Shown piece after piece: positions 1 to 10,998 of a DNA stretch of 64,000 nucleotides. The stretch comes from Albifimbria verrucaria (lineage: Eukaryota > Ascomycota > Sordariomycetes > Hypocreales > Stachybotryaceae). The stretch covers positions 295,060-359,059 of the forward strand of contig JAHREC010000029.1 in NCBI GenBank assembly GCA_020081605.1, in the 5' to 3' direction. Both the position numbers and the translations under genes were made by a program. Within the stretch, counting starts at the first letter, position 1. The number at the start of each line of letters is the position of its first letter. The notes under the pieces were generated by a model, which did not search any database, was not told the DNA's origin, and saw nothing but the letters and a program-made list of their open reading frames with translations.

Positions 1-13
1 CTTTATACAATCA

Positions 14-430
14 TCGACAACGCGACAGTCTGGTTCAGAAGGGGGATAGCGGATTCGTCTACCATATTCTCTCGTCTCTTGCCGCTTCCATAAAACGTAC
101 TGCTCATCTTCGGTATGGTAAGGGGTAGTTGTGGTTCACCATCGACCCGACAGTCCGGTTCAGAAGTGGGAACAACAGGTTTGCTGACCACACCATTTGG
201 CATAAAGCTCCGCTGACCAGCCACTTCCTGGGGTTCATGTATCTTCGGTATGTAAGGTGGTCATTCTGGTCCACCATGGACGACCCGACAGTTTGGTTCG
301 GAAGGGAGGACAACGAGTTCATCAACCATCTCACTCAGTCTTCATTCCAGCAACGGGCCGCTTTCGTCGTATATTACACGTCGCTGGTATGGTAAGGAGG
401 TCATTTTGGTTCACTCGACTGCTTCATCAT
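14..430. repeat. Degenerate tandem repeat, unit about 130 bases
   Basis: A block carrying 'cgacagt-tggttc' and a second block 'cttcggtatg-taagg' recur three to four times at about 130-base spacing (near 20, 145, 280 and 400). Copies have diverged by substitutions and small indels. Seen by eye; the unit boundary is approximate. No protein family was recognised, although repeats of this kind can come from a degraded repeat-protein gene. Confidence 0.6.
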
Positions 431-483
431 AGGGTGAGGGCCGTCGCTCCAGATTCGCACAGTTCTCCTAAGCTTCACCATGC

Positions 484-1158
484 CATCCCGACAAATCATG
501 GGTTCAGCTAGTTTGGATATCTGTAAAGAATCAAGGTATACATGGTGAATTAAGTACATTGTATGTAGATGTAGTACAGCTCTTTTGTGGTTGGACCAAC
601 GCCATACCTAATTGTATCTGTTATCTTGTTCAGACCATTGAAACCATTCATACCAGCGGTCCTGGATCGATCAATGTGCTCGCGAAATACAATGATCCGA
701 TATTACTGTTTCTTCCTGGTTTCCCACAAGACTCTATGTCGGCCCATAGTGTGATTCGCCGTGAAAGGCCATAAAGGAGAGAGATATGTGGCAAAATGAG
801 CTTCGCAGGTCCAGAAATTGTGGCGAGACATTGATTTAAGCTCCCTAGATCGCCAAAGAAAATGTTCCACAATCTGATTCAGTGATTCGTGGCATTATAC
901 CCTGTAGGTTTTGACTGCTGTAACTCATCGGAGTATTATGAAGATCTGATTCAGCTATCCCATTGGGACTTTTTGGGACCGCATCGGCATCGACTCTTGG
1001 CATTTGAGATGAATAAATGAAGCCGCTCGGGGAGGCGCCAAGAGTGGATGGAATTTACGGAGCCTGCTTGAGAGGGCGCCTGTAATTGACACGAACGCAC
1101 CATCCCGATTCTTAGGCAAGATGGAAAGGTGAAATGCTTACCGTGCTGGTGCCAGCTT
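484..1158 (+). repeat. Dispersed repeat, copy A (pairs with 25722-26392)
   Basis: About 675 bases align along their whole length with 25722-26392 in the same orientation, from a shared 'catcccgac' to a shared 'gccagctt'. Long identical blocks include the stretches near 640-665 and 895-960. No open frame is conserved between copies, so this looks non-coding. No target-site duplication or terminal inverted repeat is visible. It could be a solo element remnant or a segmental duplication. Confidence 0.8.
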
Positions 1159-2340
1159 TTTCTCCGCTGAACTTGCGTCCAACAACCGTACAGTGTCTAG
1201 ATCAACTGTTTTAAGAGGGCTGGGGGGTTTTCATGGGAGTTTCCCTGGTGGCTTTCTTCAGCGCATATCTATCGATTACGCTTTACACGTGCATCAGTAC
1301 ATTACAGTGCCTACAGAACTCGTACGCTCTATTAATTCTTGCCAGCAGGCATTCTCTTCCAGCGAAACACCAACCATGCCGCACAATGTCAGTGTCTGAC
1401 CTCTGACATCAAGATCTCCACTATGCAGTCCCTAATGATTTTTAACAGCGGCATGATGTGAGCTTTTGGCTATTAGAGAGCGGGCCCTTGCGGATATTAT
1501 AACCAGAGGCCCGCCACCCCGCCACCCCGCCCAGATGAACGAACAAACGTTTTGCCGACGACACATCATCATCATGGACCGATCTAGAAAATTCAAGATA
1601 ATTGTCTTGCTGCACGTACTGGCCACCGTTCCAATCCTCTATTTCTCCATCAACATCTTGATCCATAAGCGCACGAGGACAGAGGGCATCCTCACCCTTT
1701 CGGTATTTGAATTCTGGCCCCACCGTTTTAGACCCCGACCCAGCCTTGTTAACCATTAGTTGAATAGTTTCAGTCTGGCATATTCCATCGTAGATCCTCA
1801 AGGCTTGAATCAGCAGCTCCACTGGATGAAGCCCATGTTGTCCCGCTTGCCGCCATGCCTGGTCGCTCTCTCGCGAGCCTTGAGGCCTCTGGGAAAGCAA
1901 ATATTACAGAAGGTCCCTACCGGCTGCACGATAGGCATCACGCAAGCACTCCTTCGGGATGTAAGCGCTTCCCATCAAAGACTTTCTTCCTCGCGGTATC
2001 GCTTCTGTGTCGTTGGTCGACAGATTGATTGGCATCGTTCCCCGCCTTGACGTCTTCATCGTGGCAGGGCTCGCTTTGGTCTCGGCATCAACGATGATGA
2101 TTACAGCAAGCTTGCGTTCTCCACGAGCTCGGTACGTATCATTCGGGTTAAGTGTGCTTGGATTCCTTTGCCTACTAGTGTTTGGGGTCTTTACCCTAGT
2201 CATTGTAACATTGGTAAAGGGCTTAGTGCAAGTCGGTTCATTCCATTACGGAGATGCCTACGTTGCCGCCATCGGTGATATCGTATCTTCATCCATTCAT
2301 TTGATCATCTCAGTAAGCTCTCTCCGGTACGGACTGTCAG
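1159..2340. other. Stretch without a supported gene; possible membrane-protein remnant
   Basis: On the plus strand 1574-1759 reads as a short peptide starting MDRSRKFK with one hydrophobic helix, and about 2007-2345 reads as two long hydrophobic segments, but the second frame has no early ATG and I found no splice joining them. They may be parts of one decayed multi-pass membrane protein. No family recognised. Confidence 0.3.
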
Positions 2341-2443
2341 TGTAAGAATGTACGAGTGTAAGAGTGTAAAGTGCAAGAGTGTAAAAGTGCAAGAGTGTAC
2401 AGTGTAGAGTGTAAAAGTGCAAGAGTGTAAAGTGAAGTGTGTG
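2340..2443. repeat. Minisatellite of (agagtgtaa)-like units
   Basis: Roughly ten imperfect copies of a 9-13 base unit (gtgtaag, agagtgtaa, aagtgcaag) in about 100 bases. Simple tandem repeat with no coding signal. Confidence 0.85.
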
Positions 2444-2810
2444 TGGAAACAGCTGGGCGTTCGAGTTCCACAATTTTGGGGCCAATCCATTCCACTTTCA
2501 GGCCATGCTAACTGGCTTACCCCGTACCGAGTTGGCCGCCGCTTCTTCTATAGGGGACCTGAGCGACCTGAAGGCCGCTGGACGAAAAATACATCAATCA
2601 CATCACAGGCAAGCCTGCCACCGGCAATGCGATGGCGCAGCCACTTCCCCATTGTCAATTACTAGCCTTTTCAAACCGTTGTAGTAGCTATTCTATTGCT
2701 CTGAAATCTATTCTGAATGACTGCTTCGAAATTTTCGAGTGGTTTTGTTATGGATGATTGCGACACATTTGATTGCGACCCATTTACGAGCCGTACGTAC
2801 ATGACCTACG

Positions 2811-3609
2811 CTAATTATGCTTCTTGGGCAAAAATGGCGTGACGTCTCCTGTGTCTGCCAGCTCATTCAACAAGTGGCATACTTGATTTGACCACACATC
2901 AACCCTGTCTATATAGTATTCATCGTCATCATCAGGATAGCCATCCAAACCCCAATATTCTGGTATCATTTTCGTAATGGCTTTTAATTCATTCAGAAGC
3001 TCCTGGAGATTTGGTACGCTGAGCTTCCTTGACAGCGCAGCTTCGCAAGTCAGCGTGTGGACTAAGACGAGTGAAATGCACTAAAAAAATTTTAAAAAAT
3101 AAGAAATTAAAAAATAAGAAATATAAAGATAAGAAATTAAAAAATAAGAAATATAAAGATAAGAAATATAAAAATAAGAAATAAAAAATAAATAAAAACC
3201 ATCAAAACTAACCTAAGGCACTCGCGAGTAAGAGCGATTGCTGTAGTAAATTCTGCTGAAAGCTCAGACTTCGGCTTTCCACTCGATGCCGAAATTGCGC
3301 TCCGCCATTGAGCCTGAATAAGAGCTTGCCTAAAGCACGGTCCAGCGTCACTCTCAAATGGACTTCATGCTCCTCGTCGAACTGCTTACAAATCATGCTG
3401 CAGAGCAGCAGAATCTTGTAAGTCGTCAGGTCGGCTCTCCAAGGGCAGCCGTCTGGTTCATGCACGGCCTTGAGATGGGAGTGGAGGCGACGTCTCAGAC
3501 GATTTCCTCGTCGAAGAAGCTCAGGGAGCATGATTGTGGTGGGTTCCGATGGTGATTGGGAGTTATTACCAAGACTTGATGACGACACCACATACAATAC
3601 AAAACACAT
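2811..3609 (-). CDS. Two-exon gene of unknown function
   Basis: Unrecognised family. Exon 1 runs from ATG at 3609 to 3213 and exon 2 from 3061 to a TAG at 2811, giving 215 residues. The donor is GTTAGT and the acceptor TTAG at 3063-3062; this pair keeps frame exactly, whereas the nearer AG at 3083-3082 does not. The intron is unusually A/T rich because it contains a simple repeat. The protein has an arginine-rich helix near residues 34-42, a leucine-rich middle and an acidic DDDDE run in the C-terminal exon. A downstream in-frame ATG (residue 27) is an alternative start. The clean frame across a good intron is the main reason to believe it; no domain was identified. Confidence 0.5.
3083..3200. 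repeat. A-rich simple repeat (aagaaataaaaaat units) inside an intron
   Basis: Imperfect repeats of 'taagaaataaaa/taagaaatataaaga' over about 115 bases. It lies wholly in the intron proposed for the minus-strand gene 2811-3609, where it reads as a long T-rich tract just upstream of the acceptor. Confidence 0.85.
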
Positions 3610-3972
3610 GTTGTTTGCTATGCTTGAATGTATAAATACCGTACTTTAGGTATAGGTACCGTACAATGGACATTATCTATAGGTAGGTACTGGGCCGACA
3701 ACATCTTGACATATTTCACTCATTGAGTCCACTCGTGCAGATGAAACAAACTGTCAATGTGCCCTCGTGGGGGCTCAGGCAGTGGCTCCGACAGTGGCTC
3801 AATGATCATCGACAACGGGACAAAGAGACAAGATGATGGACTTGCCTAGCCAGGTTCTATTACTGTACAGCACACTCAACAGGGAAATTGTGTATGTATA
3901 AAGGGGGTTAGGATGAGGCTTTGATTGAGCCTCTTACGCAATGCCGAGCTTGGAAGAAGTTCAATAAGAAAA

Positions 3973-4461
3973 ATGTCAAGTGTTGGAACACCCATTAAAA
4001 CAGAACAAGATTCGCCTATCCAACAGGAGCCGCCGGTTCATTTTTACTCTGCTGCAAATGCGCCTCAGAACCCCTGCTGCCTAGACCTTTACAACCGTCT
4101 CAGGCAGCTAGAAAAGGAATTGAGCGAGCAGCAAGTGGGTAACCATGATCTGATCAACCATTTGTCCTGGTGGACCCAACAATTCGATGAGATGGCTATC
4201 GAACGGGACATGCTGCGGCTGGGCTTGGACCAGCACAAAGAGGATATTTTGCAAAAGATGAAAGACCTTGCTGAAAGAGACCGGACGATTGCCACGCAGA
4301 ATTACTTGCTTGGGTTAGCGCATGTGGACGCCCAGAAATTGACGGTTACTCAGCAGAAGAGCGAGCATACCATCAACCTCCTGAAAGAATACATTGCAGA
4401 ATTATCTATCACGGAAGATGTAGAAGCAGGATCAGCCAAGAAGCGTAAAGTGTCTCCTTGA
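3973..4461 (+). CDS. Small coiled-coil protein with a nuclear-type basic tail
   Basis: A 162-residue intact single-exon frame from the ATG at 3973 (the frame stays open a little upstream but has no earlier ATG). The N-terminal third is polar and proline/glutamine rich (IKTEQD resembles a SUMO-consensus site). Residues about 50-145 are heptad-like with many E, K, L and Q and are predicted by eye to form a coiled coil (RLRQLEKELSEQ). The protein ends with SAKKRKVSP, a classical monopartite nuclear localisation pattern. Function is unknown; a DNA- or chromatin-associated accessory protein is an inference from the tail only. No introns or lesions are visible. Confidence 0.55.
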   Translation: MSSVGTPIKTEQDSPIQQEPPVHFYSAANAPQNPCCLDLYNRLRQLEKELSEQQVGNHDLINHLSWWTQQFDEMAIERDMLRLGLDQHKEDILQKMKDLAERDRTIATQNYLLGLAHVDAQKLTVTQQKSEHTINLLKEYIAELSITEDVEAGSAKKRKVSP

Positions 4462-5084
4462 ATCTTTTGCATAAATTCGACATACAGTACAATGTATATA
4501 GTCTATTGTAGGTACCAGTGTCTACACAAAGCTTAAAAACCACCATATCTTCAAGATGAATGGAAGTGCGTTAGATACGTGTTGTATGATATGCAGCTTA
4601 CTGTACTTGTGACCCGTGCTGGCTGCAGAGAAATATGCTAGGGCCAATCAAATCCTCGTTTGATCAAAGTGTGAAATGAGAATGCCAGGCATTTGTTTGG
4701 TTGACACAAACTTTACGTTTCGCCCTACCCTATCCTGTCTTGTCCTGTACTGTCTTGTCCTACCCTAAACCTGTGTTTACAGTCATGCATGCATTCTGTA
4801 TGTTGTGCATTTCATCCTGGCTTGCCCTCTTGCGGGGAACGGGACAAAGGCACCAATAACCAATGTCCTTTAGTCCATTTTTGGCCGTGACGGAGACGCA
4901 CGTTTGACATCATAGCGGATCTGACACCAGCCTCCCCAAGTGGCTGACGCTGTTTTGCCCCTGCAAGGCTAGCTGAAAATTAAGTTCACAAGCCTCCTTA
5001 TCGTCCAAGCCAATTGATACGAAAGGTGCTCAAGTGGGGCAAGACCCAATTGTTGACGTCTGGTCGAGAATAGGCCCTCTCCTC

Positions 5085-5200
5085 TCGTCTTGTCTTGTCT
5101 TGTCTTGTCTTGTCCGGTCTTGTCTGGTCTTGTCTGGTCTTGTCTGGTCCTGTCTGATCTTGTCTGGTCTGGTCTGATCTGGACTCGCCCGGTCCGGTCT
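5085..5200. repeat. Pentanucleotide minisatellite (cttgt/ctggt)
   Basis: About 20 tandem copies of 'cttgt', grading into 'ctggt' and 'ctgat', over about 110 bases; a shorter related tract ('tgtcttgtcc') lies near 4735-4765. Low-complexity sequence, strand-asymmetric (pyrimidine/T rich on plus). No gene inferred. Confidence 0.9.
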
Positions 5201-5232
5201 GTTCCTTTGTCAATTAAAGCACTTTAGCCCGG

Positions 5233-5547
5233 ATGTATTGGGCGCCAATGCTGTGCTGCGACTACAAAAGGTCAAGAGCCTGCCCTTATGGATCATGCCC
5301 GTACACTGCTCGGCATACCATGATTTCTTGTAAACATACCCAATGGTTGAGCCTTCCCAGAAAAGGCCACCAGGCGACGCTTGATGTAAAATTCACGTCT
5401 TCAGTGAAAGAATACAGAGAAAGGCAACGTAAGTGCTTCGACAGATTTGGAGAGCAGCGGGAAATTGAACGCATGCGATCCTATTATCAAATATTCGAGG
5501 ACTACACTTCATCGTACAAGCAGGTAGGAATATATTTAGCTGCATAA
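5233..5547 (+). CDS. Possible unrecognised small ORF
   Basis: An ATG-initiated 104-residue frame with six cysteines in the first half and a charged helix later (KEYRERQRKCFDRFGEQRE). A GTAGGA donor-like site follows the codons for YKQ near 5523, so the real protein may continue in a second exon that I could not place. No family recognised; the charged second half looks more like coding sequence than the first. Low confidence. Confidence 0.25.
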   Translation: MYWAPMLCCDYKRSRACPYGSCPYTARHTMISCKHTQWLSLPRKGHQATLDVKFTSSVKEYRERQRKCFDRFGEQREIERMRSYYQIFEDYTSSYKQVGIYLAA

Positions 5548-5799
5548 CCACTGGAGTTTTTCACTTACGAAATCAAATGCATGCGTAGATGGTAAGACCA
5601 GTTGATAAAATAGAATAATGTCCCCGTTCTGTCCTTAAAATACTATGAGCCGAGAAATGATGTTTGCAATCACTCCGCACATTGACCATATTCATGCATC
5701 AGTACTCCGAGTCAGATCCCTTGCTGGACAGCTGCGTCCCGGTATCTATCATTTTCAGAATTTTCACCATAGATTCAAGGCCTTCAGATGATGCCTGCC

Positions 5800-7388
5800 T
5801 CATTGCACTCCGCCACCCTCTTGAGTAGGAACATAGCCATGCTGAAAGACGAGTTCAAGCATGGCTGTATTCTCTCCAAGAATAATTTCTATCAGGATAT
5901 CTCCCATGACAGAAGACCATCTTGGATTTTTTATGCCATGTACAAGCAGCTTCTTCATTATCTTGACGCTTCCACCCCGAGCGGCCACGTTGAGAACTGT
6001 TTTCTTTGGTTCTATCTTCTGTTGTAGAAGGAAATCTACCATGTCTTCGAAACATGAACGGCATGCCTGATTGAGTGGATCATCCCTTTTACCTTTTAAC
6101 CAGTAATACTCCGGGCTCTTACTCATAACATGACGTAACATGAGTAGGTTTCCGTGTCGTGCATACCATTGCTGGTCTTGCGTCAGCCAATCTTTCAGGA
6201 GGATTGTGGTCTCATAAGGATCGCGAAAATTCCTGCCGAGATAATCGTACACGACGGGCGTGCTCGAAAAGCTTTGAATGTTTTGTAGCTTTCTTTGGTA
6301 CTATCCCGATTGATCCTGATATGTGATGACACGGCCGGCGGATGAGGCCTTACGCTTGGGGAAACAAGACGCGGACCAACAGGTCCAGGTCTCCGTTAAT
6401 CACTGCGCCTCTTATGGCACCGCTGGTTTCCTCACAGGCCCATGAGACAAAGCTTTCGTCATCCGTAAAATCATGGGGGCTTTTGTGCAGAATGTGCCTC
6501 TGGAACAGATCCAGAACGGCAATGTTGCCCCGAAAAGCTGCAATCTCGATGGGAGATGGAAAAAGATCACGCTGGTCGGTTGGACTATGCGAATTCCCAT
6601 GTCAGCAATCAGCTCTTTGCGTTCGCCCAATTTTGCAATCCTCGTTCAGATGAGATTTGTTGTACTTCAGATGCAAGGGCTCGATGACTAGTAGCCTCTT
6701 CAGCCTACAACCAATACACTGACCTGCAATCATTTTCACATTTTTGGAGTAGGTCCGCTGCAACTGTGACCTCGTTGAAGTATGCTGCTGCGCATAGCAA
6801 GTTCATTTTGAGACTTGACGGCTGATCCCGGGAATCCGTTGGCGCAGTGGTAGGGAAAGAAGTCCATACATCACTTGTGGGCCTTATCCACAATTGTCGT
6901 TTCCCAGGACGATTCGTCCCTCGCTCTAATGCAAGCCAACATAAGCCATGGACTATCTCTTGTACAGACAAGCATTCGTTGCCAATGGCAGCAGTTAGGC
7001 TATGCATAGCCTCGGCAGCTTCACGAATCTCAAAAACCGTCCTACATCCTTGTTGGTCTCACCAAGGACACGTTGGGCCAGGTAACCCTGCCACAACTTG
7101 GCAGCACCATACCGATCGTCGCGCATCTGCCAGTGGTAGCCTACTCGCAGCGCAGAGACGTCATCTAATAAACGCGATCGATATAGCGCCGGTACGAATT
7201 CCTGCTTAAATTGCTCTGCATCGTCAATTAGACATTCTCAAGATAGAAAAGGGGTTCGTCAAGGCTTGCACTTTCAAAAACGTACTGCATACTAGTCTCA
7301 GTCGGACGCCGCGCTTAATGCCTCGAATGAGGATGCAATGGATGATTATAATATGCCTGAGTTCTGTAGGCAAACTTAGGATATGCAT
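5800..7388 (-). pseudogene. Ankyrin-repeat protein with F-box-like N-terminus, degraded
   Basis: Reading the minus strand from the ATG at 7388, the start MHILSLPTELRHIIIIHC resembles the short F-box-like N-terminus common on fungal ankyrin proteins. Further segments in three different frames match the same layout: a linker near 7130-7010, then ankyrin-like units near 6600-6400 (PSPIEIAAFRGNIAVLDLF, GAIRGAVINGDLDLLV) and 6090-5810 (KTVLNVAARGGSVKIMKKLL). Stops and frame changes separate the pieces, and no set of GT-AG introns repaired them all. Its ATG lies only 44 bases from the edge of the duplicated 2EXR segment at 7432, so its promoter was probably replaced. Ankyrin identity is well supported; loss of function is an inference. 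Confidence 0.65.
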
Positions 7389-7431
7389 TGTGGGTCTTGA
7401 AATGGAAATGAAGACTTTGGGTTGAATGGAG

Positions 7432-8046
7432 CGAAGCCCGGTCACTCCTAAACGCAAGTAAAGAAGCACGGGTAATTGCTCTTAGGGAAGCAAAACTGCT
7501 TCCTTTCAACACTGCTTTCGACATTTTATACATGGAGCATTTGACGTTGAAAAATTTCCGAGCCTCACTTCATGACAACGACGAGATCCCGGAATGGATA
7601 TTGCAAATCGAACACATAGCTGTCCCATTCGGTGATGCCGCCCTCTCCGAATGGCTACCACATCTTCTTTCACGCTTTCCAGAACTCAGGCATATCTCAA
7701 TTGTCTTCTCAAGACTCAGCGGTCCATTATGGCCCGAAGATTCATGGGTCCGACTTACTCTGTGGCAAAGGAGCACCCATCAATCCCATCACTTACATGG
7801 AAAGAAGGAAAGAAGATCAAATTCCCATTGAAAACTATGAGCCAGTTTTTCCCCAATAAATACATAAGAGATGGGCAGCATCGGAAACTACCAATGGTCA
7901 GCTCTATCTCAGCCTATGAGTATACGCGATGCGCGGAGGAAGATTTCAACAGAGCCAAGGAATCAGAGTCACACCACATTCCTCGAATAAGATCCCGGTA
8001 TATAGGATTTTCGATGAGATATTTTGAGGATTAAGGACTTCAGAGG
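7432..8046 (+). pseudogene. Truncated duplicate of a 2EXR-domain gene (copy A)
   Basis: This 615-base block is nearly identical to 45724-46339: I count one substitution (t/c near 7535) and one missing G (GG at 7770-7771 against GGG at 46062-46064). The missing G breaks the reading frame about two-thirds through. The copy lacks the 5' third of the gene, including the conserved LPPEVRSKIW-type 2EXR start, so it is a fragment even without the frameshift. Its left edge lies upstream of an ankyrin gene start and its right edge falls inside an FAD-oxidase gene. The very low divergence says that the duplication is recent. Confidence 0.85.
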
Positions 8047-9064
8047 ATGCGACAATGTTGCGAATTTTCGTGTAAGATTATCCTACTGTGCACTTGGACC
8101 CCCTTTCTTTCAGATGAAACTCACAATTGACATAACTTAGGCAGTTCTTGCCAACGGGTCAGTGGTAGACGCCAACCGTACGTCCCACCCTGATTTGTTT
8201 TGGGCGTTGCGTGGCGGAGGCAATAACTTTGCTGTCATCAGTCGTTTTGATATCTACGCATTACCCACAAGACGTTATGTGGGGAGGCACTAGAAACTAT
8301 AGCGGCGACGCTGCGCCTGCGTTGGTAGATGCTTACGTTCAATACGGTCATCAAATGGAGTTTATGCCAAGTACATACACCATTACGACACTCTACTATC
8401 ACAACAATACGCGCTCAGCAACGGTTGATATATATAATCCTGCGCCGCATCCCCGACGCAAGTGCTGGGCATACTGGATCGAGTCCCACACGTGCATGAC
8501 AATTGCGGAATTAAATGGGCTTCTGATATTGCTGAAAGTAACTTTGCTGGGCAACCATACGGCTTTCGACAAACTTACTGGACAGCAACATATCAGTTAG
8601 ATCAGCAGCTGGCACAGGTTATTCGAGCAATTTTTGAAGAAGAAACCGTTCACTTAGGCGATTTGCCCAGGCTTGAGGCAAGGCTTATCATGCAGCATTT
8701 GTCCCCGGTCATATTGAAGCGAACTAAACGAAGCGGTGGTAATCCTCTTGGTATCTCGGAATATAACAAGACTTTAATGATTCTTAACCTTGCATTTAGG
8801 TGGGAGGAAAAGGCTGATGACTTCAGAATCCTACAAGCTAATATGAATATTCAAAATCATATTTCTGAGGTTGCAAAGATGATGGGGCTCGACATTCCAT
8901 TTCTTTACATGAACTATGCCAGCTCGTTTCAGAACGTGCTACACAGCTATGGCGCAGATAACTTGAAGAGACTTAGACTTGTCTCCAAGGAGTATGACCC
9001 TAAAGGTGTATTTCAGCAGCTTCAATCTGGGTCTTTCAAATTAAGTAGCCGCACTGGCTGGTGA
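8047..9064 (+). pseudogene. FAD-linked oxidoreductase (berberine-bridge type), 5'-truncated and frameshifted
   Basis: Family knowledge: these secreted or cytosolic flavoenzymes carry an FAD-binding PCMH domain and a C-terminal BBE domain and often act in secondary metabolism. Seen here: the fragment begins abruptly at CDNVANF, the middle of the FAD domain; an intron 8072-8140 (gtaaga...cttag) joins this to [12 protein letters not shown] and the hallmark [13 protein letters not shown]. After a frame change near 8270 comes [16 protein letters not shown], then after another near 8450 a C-terminal segment ending in the BBE signature (YMNYASS, SYG, YDPKGVF, GSFKL). The N-terminal half with the usual flavin-linking His is missing: the copy A 2EXR block lies exactly there. 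Non-functional as it stands. Confidence 0.8.
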
Positions 9065-10237
9065 CTAATAAAGTTATAAGATTAGTGGGGCTATTAAACA
9101 AATATCAGTTGGATTTAATCTAGGTTAGCTACAATCCTATTCTTCAACTCGAATGCAACCCAATTTGCTCGTGAAGATTTTGGCAACCTTTCCCACCCTC
9201 AAGGGCTAGTTCGGGCCATGTATCTACAAGCAAAGGTTAGCAATTTACCCATGATTCCGTGAAGAGGGTATCATTACTGTAAGATATTTGTGCTACGTCG
9301 CCCGATCGCTTGTTTTGACTCGGCACTCTGCTTGACGCCTGCGAATCTAATGCGTCGGTTCTGCACGTTCGGAACCTTGTCAAAATACTTTCATAGGAGG
9401 CACTACATCAACCACCCTTCACCTTGTTCATATTGAACATAACACAGTCAGAGAGGGCACGGTATGCTTACTTCACCGAACAAGTCGTGTTCAAGTCGGT
9501 AATACATCATCTTGCTACCAAGACAGAAATTGCAGATTGTGAGATGCGACAGGATCACGTCACACCAATGTGCCATTTTATGATATCACGAAATTATTCG
9601 GACCATAGCTAATTCTTATCGATTCGACTAGCTATTCTCCTGGGACTGTCAAACTGTGAATTAGGCACCTTAACTGGTGATAGTCTAGTCTCCTCAGCTT
9701 TGTGTCTCTAGCGCGTTCTTGCTGAGGTCCCCACAATGAGTCTATTACACGGAAAATAGCATAGAAACATCCATTGGAAATGAGACAGCTTGAGGTGAAA
9801 TATATTAGCCAAAGGTGCCTAGTTATGGATATGTGACCCCACTGAAAGTGGCATCTCGGCTACCCAGCTGTGAATGTAGAGGGCTGCTCACAGTCGCATT
9901 GACTGATTCAATATGCAACGCAAGGGTGGACTGTTGCAAATTCGACTAAAATCTGTTGGTCACGTATTTTAAGAATCCTCAGGGTCGTCGTAATGGTTTT
10001 CAGAGGATCTTCGCTTATCCAAGCCGAGGTCATTTGAGGAATTAGTAGCACATACAATACAGTACAATTTGTTGCGACTGGCAGCCTATCCCGGCCGAAG
10101 GGGTACTGGTAACTAATGCGTACAGACAACGCTACATTGTCATCCTCATCCCTCCGAGCCTATTCTCTGCGATATTCTATCCGCATACGTTAAAGATTAC
10201 ACAGAACCTTACTTTCTGCCTCTTAGTTAAAATACCT
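9065..10237. other. No supported gene
   Basis: Only short frames without recognisable motifs on either strand. A 73-codon minus-strand frame at 9908-10129 contains a plausible peptide but lacks support. I see no tRNA-like fold or simple repeat here. Confidence 0.5.
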
Positions 10238-10543
10238 TTATAATTGTATTTTCCTGTTCTCTTTTACTCTATGTATGTTCCTATAAGTGATGATATTCTT
10301 AATCAATTGGCTTCGAGGCCTTTCTTCAAGTATCAAATATTCAATCTTCAGTAGCTGAAACAGTAAGTGACCGAATGCAATCATGCCTAGCGTCGAGGTA
10401 CCAGTCGTGACAAAATCGATAGTCATAGCAGGCTCCGTGAACTGGGTTGCGTCTGGAAGGCAGCCATAGAGAAGGTCTCGGATGATAACATCTCTTAAGA
10501 AAATGGTATAAGTTGATGCAATAAATTCAACCGCTCTCAGCAT
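10238..10543 (-). CDS. Unrecognised ORF, 101 residues
   Basis: An ATG-initiated open frame on the minus strand with a hydrophobic centre (GMIAFGHLLFQLLKIEYLI) followed by a basic tail. The frame is also open for a few codons upstream (YIPNE). Composition looks coding-like, but I recognise no family and cannot exclude chance. It may be an exon of a longer gene. Confidence 0.25.
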   Translation of the reverse strand: MLRAVEFIASTYTIFLRDVIIRDLLYGCLPDATQFTEPAMTIDFVTTGTSTLGMIAFGHLLFQLLKIEYLILEERPRSQLIKNIITYRNIHRVKENRKIQL

Positions 10544-10918
10544 TTCGTTCGGGATGTATCAATCGTATAGTAAAGGGTATCGCTTCAGTCGGATGGTCCT
10601 GTTCTGAATGACGACAGAGGCCGCACGTTACTCGCTTTGCTGTCCAGTGGCGTGCGGGCCACTTCGGCGTACGAGGCTCTCGGGCTTGGCTGGGGCAGGG
10701 TTGTGGTTCGTAGCCCAGTACATGATGTGTTGGCCCTTAATCTGGGCTGACACAACATGTATCAGCCTCAATTTTGAGTCAGTACATGATGCGCTGGCTC
10801 AGACTCCGGAGATCTATGGTTCTGCTGTGATCACCAATTTCCCCATATTTCTACGGTAGAGTATAAACACTCCAACAACATATGCACATGGCAGGCGCAG
10901 CCCGCATTGGGTATCGTT

Positions 10919-10998
10919 GACGAAAGTTTTCTGCCGACTTTCGTCAACTTTTGCGGAGCATATTTTCTCGAAGCGCGGTCTCAAATTTGATCCAACGA
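10919..10998 (+). repeat. 62-base dispersed repeat (copy 1) with an adjoining 8-base palindrome
   Basis: Positions 10937-10998 match 17272-17333 ('actttcgtcaactttt...tgatccaacga') with a few substitutions. At this copy, gacgaaag (10919-10926) and ctttcgtc (10938-10945) form an inverted repeat around an 11-base loop, overlapping the repeat start. This arrangement may mark the end of a small inactive element. Confidence 0.6.

Noticed and set aside
2007..2345. Two-helix membrane protein as a confident gene
   Set aside because: No ATG before the first helix and no splice acceptor with a matching upstream exon; kept only as a remark in the stretch entry.
5085..5200. CRISPR-like or regulatory array
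   Set aside because: Plain pentanucleotide microsatellite without spacers; fungal DNA.
9908..10129. Minus-strand 73-codon frame as a gene
   Set aside because: No motif, no splice partner and no homology recognised.
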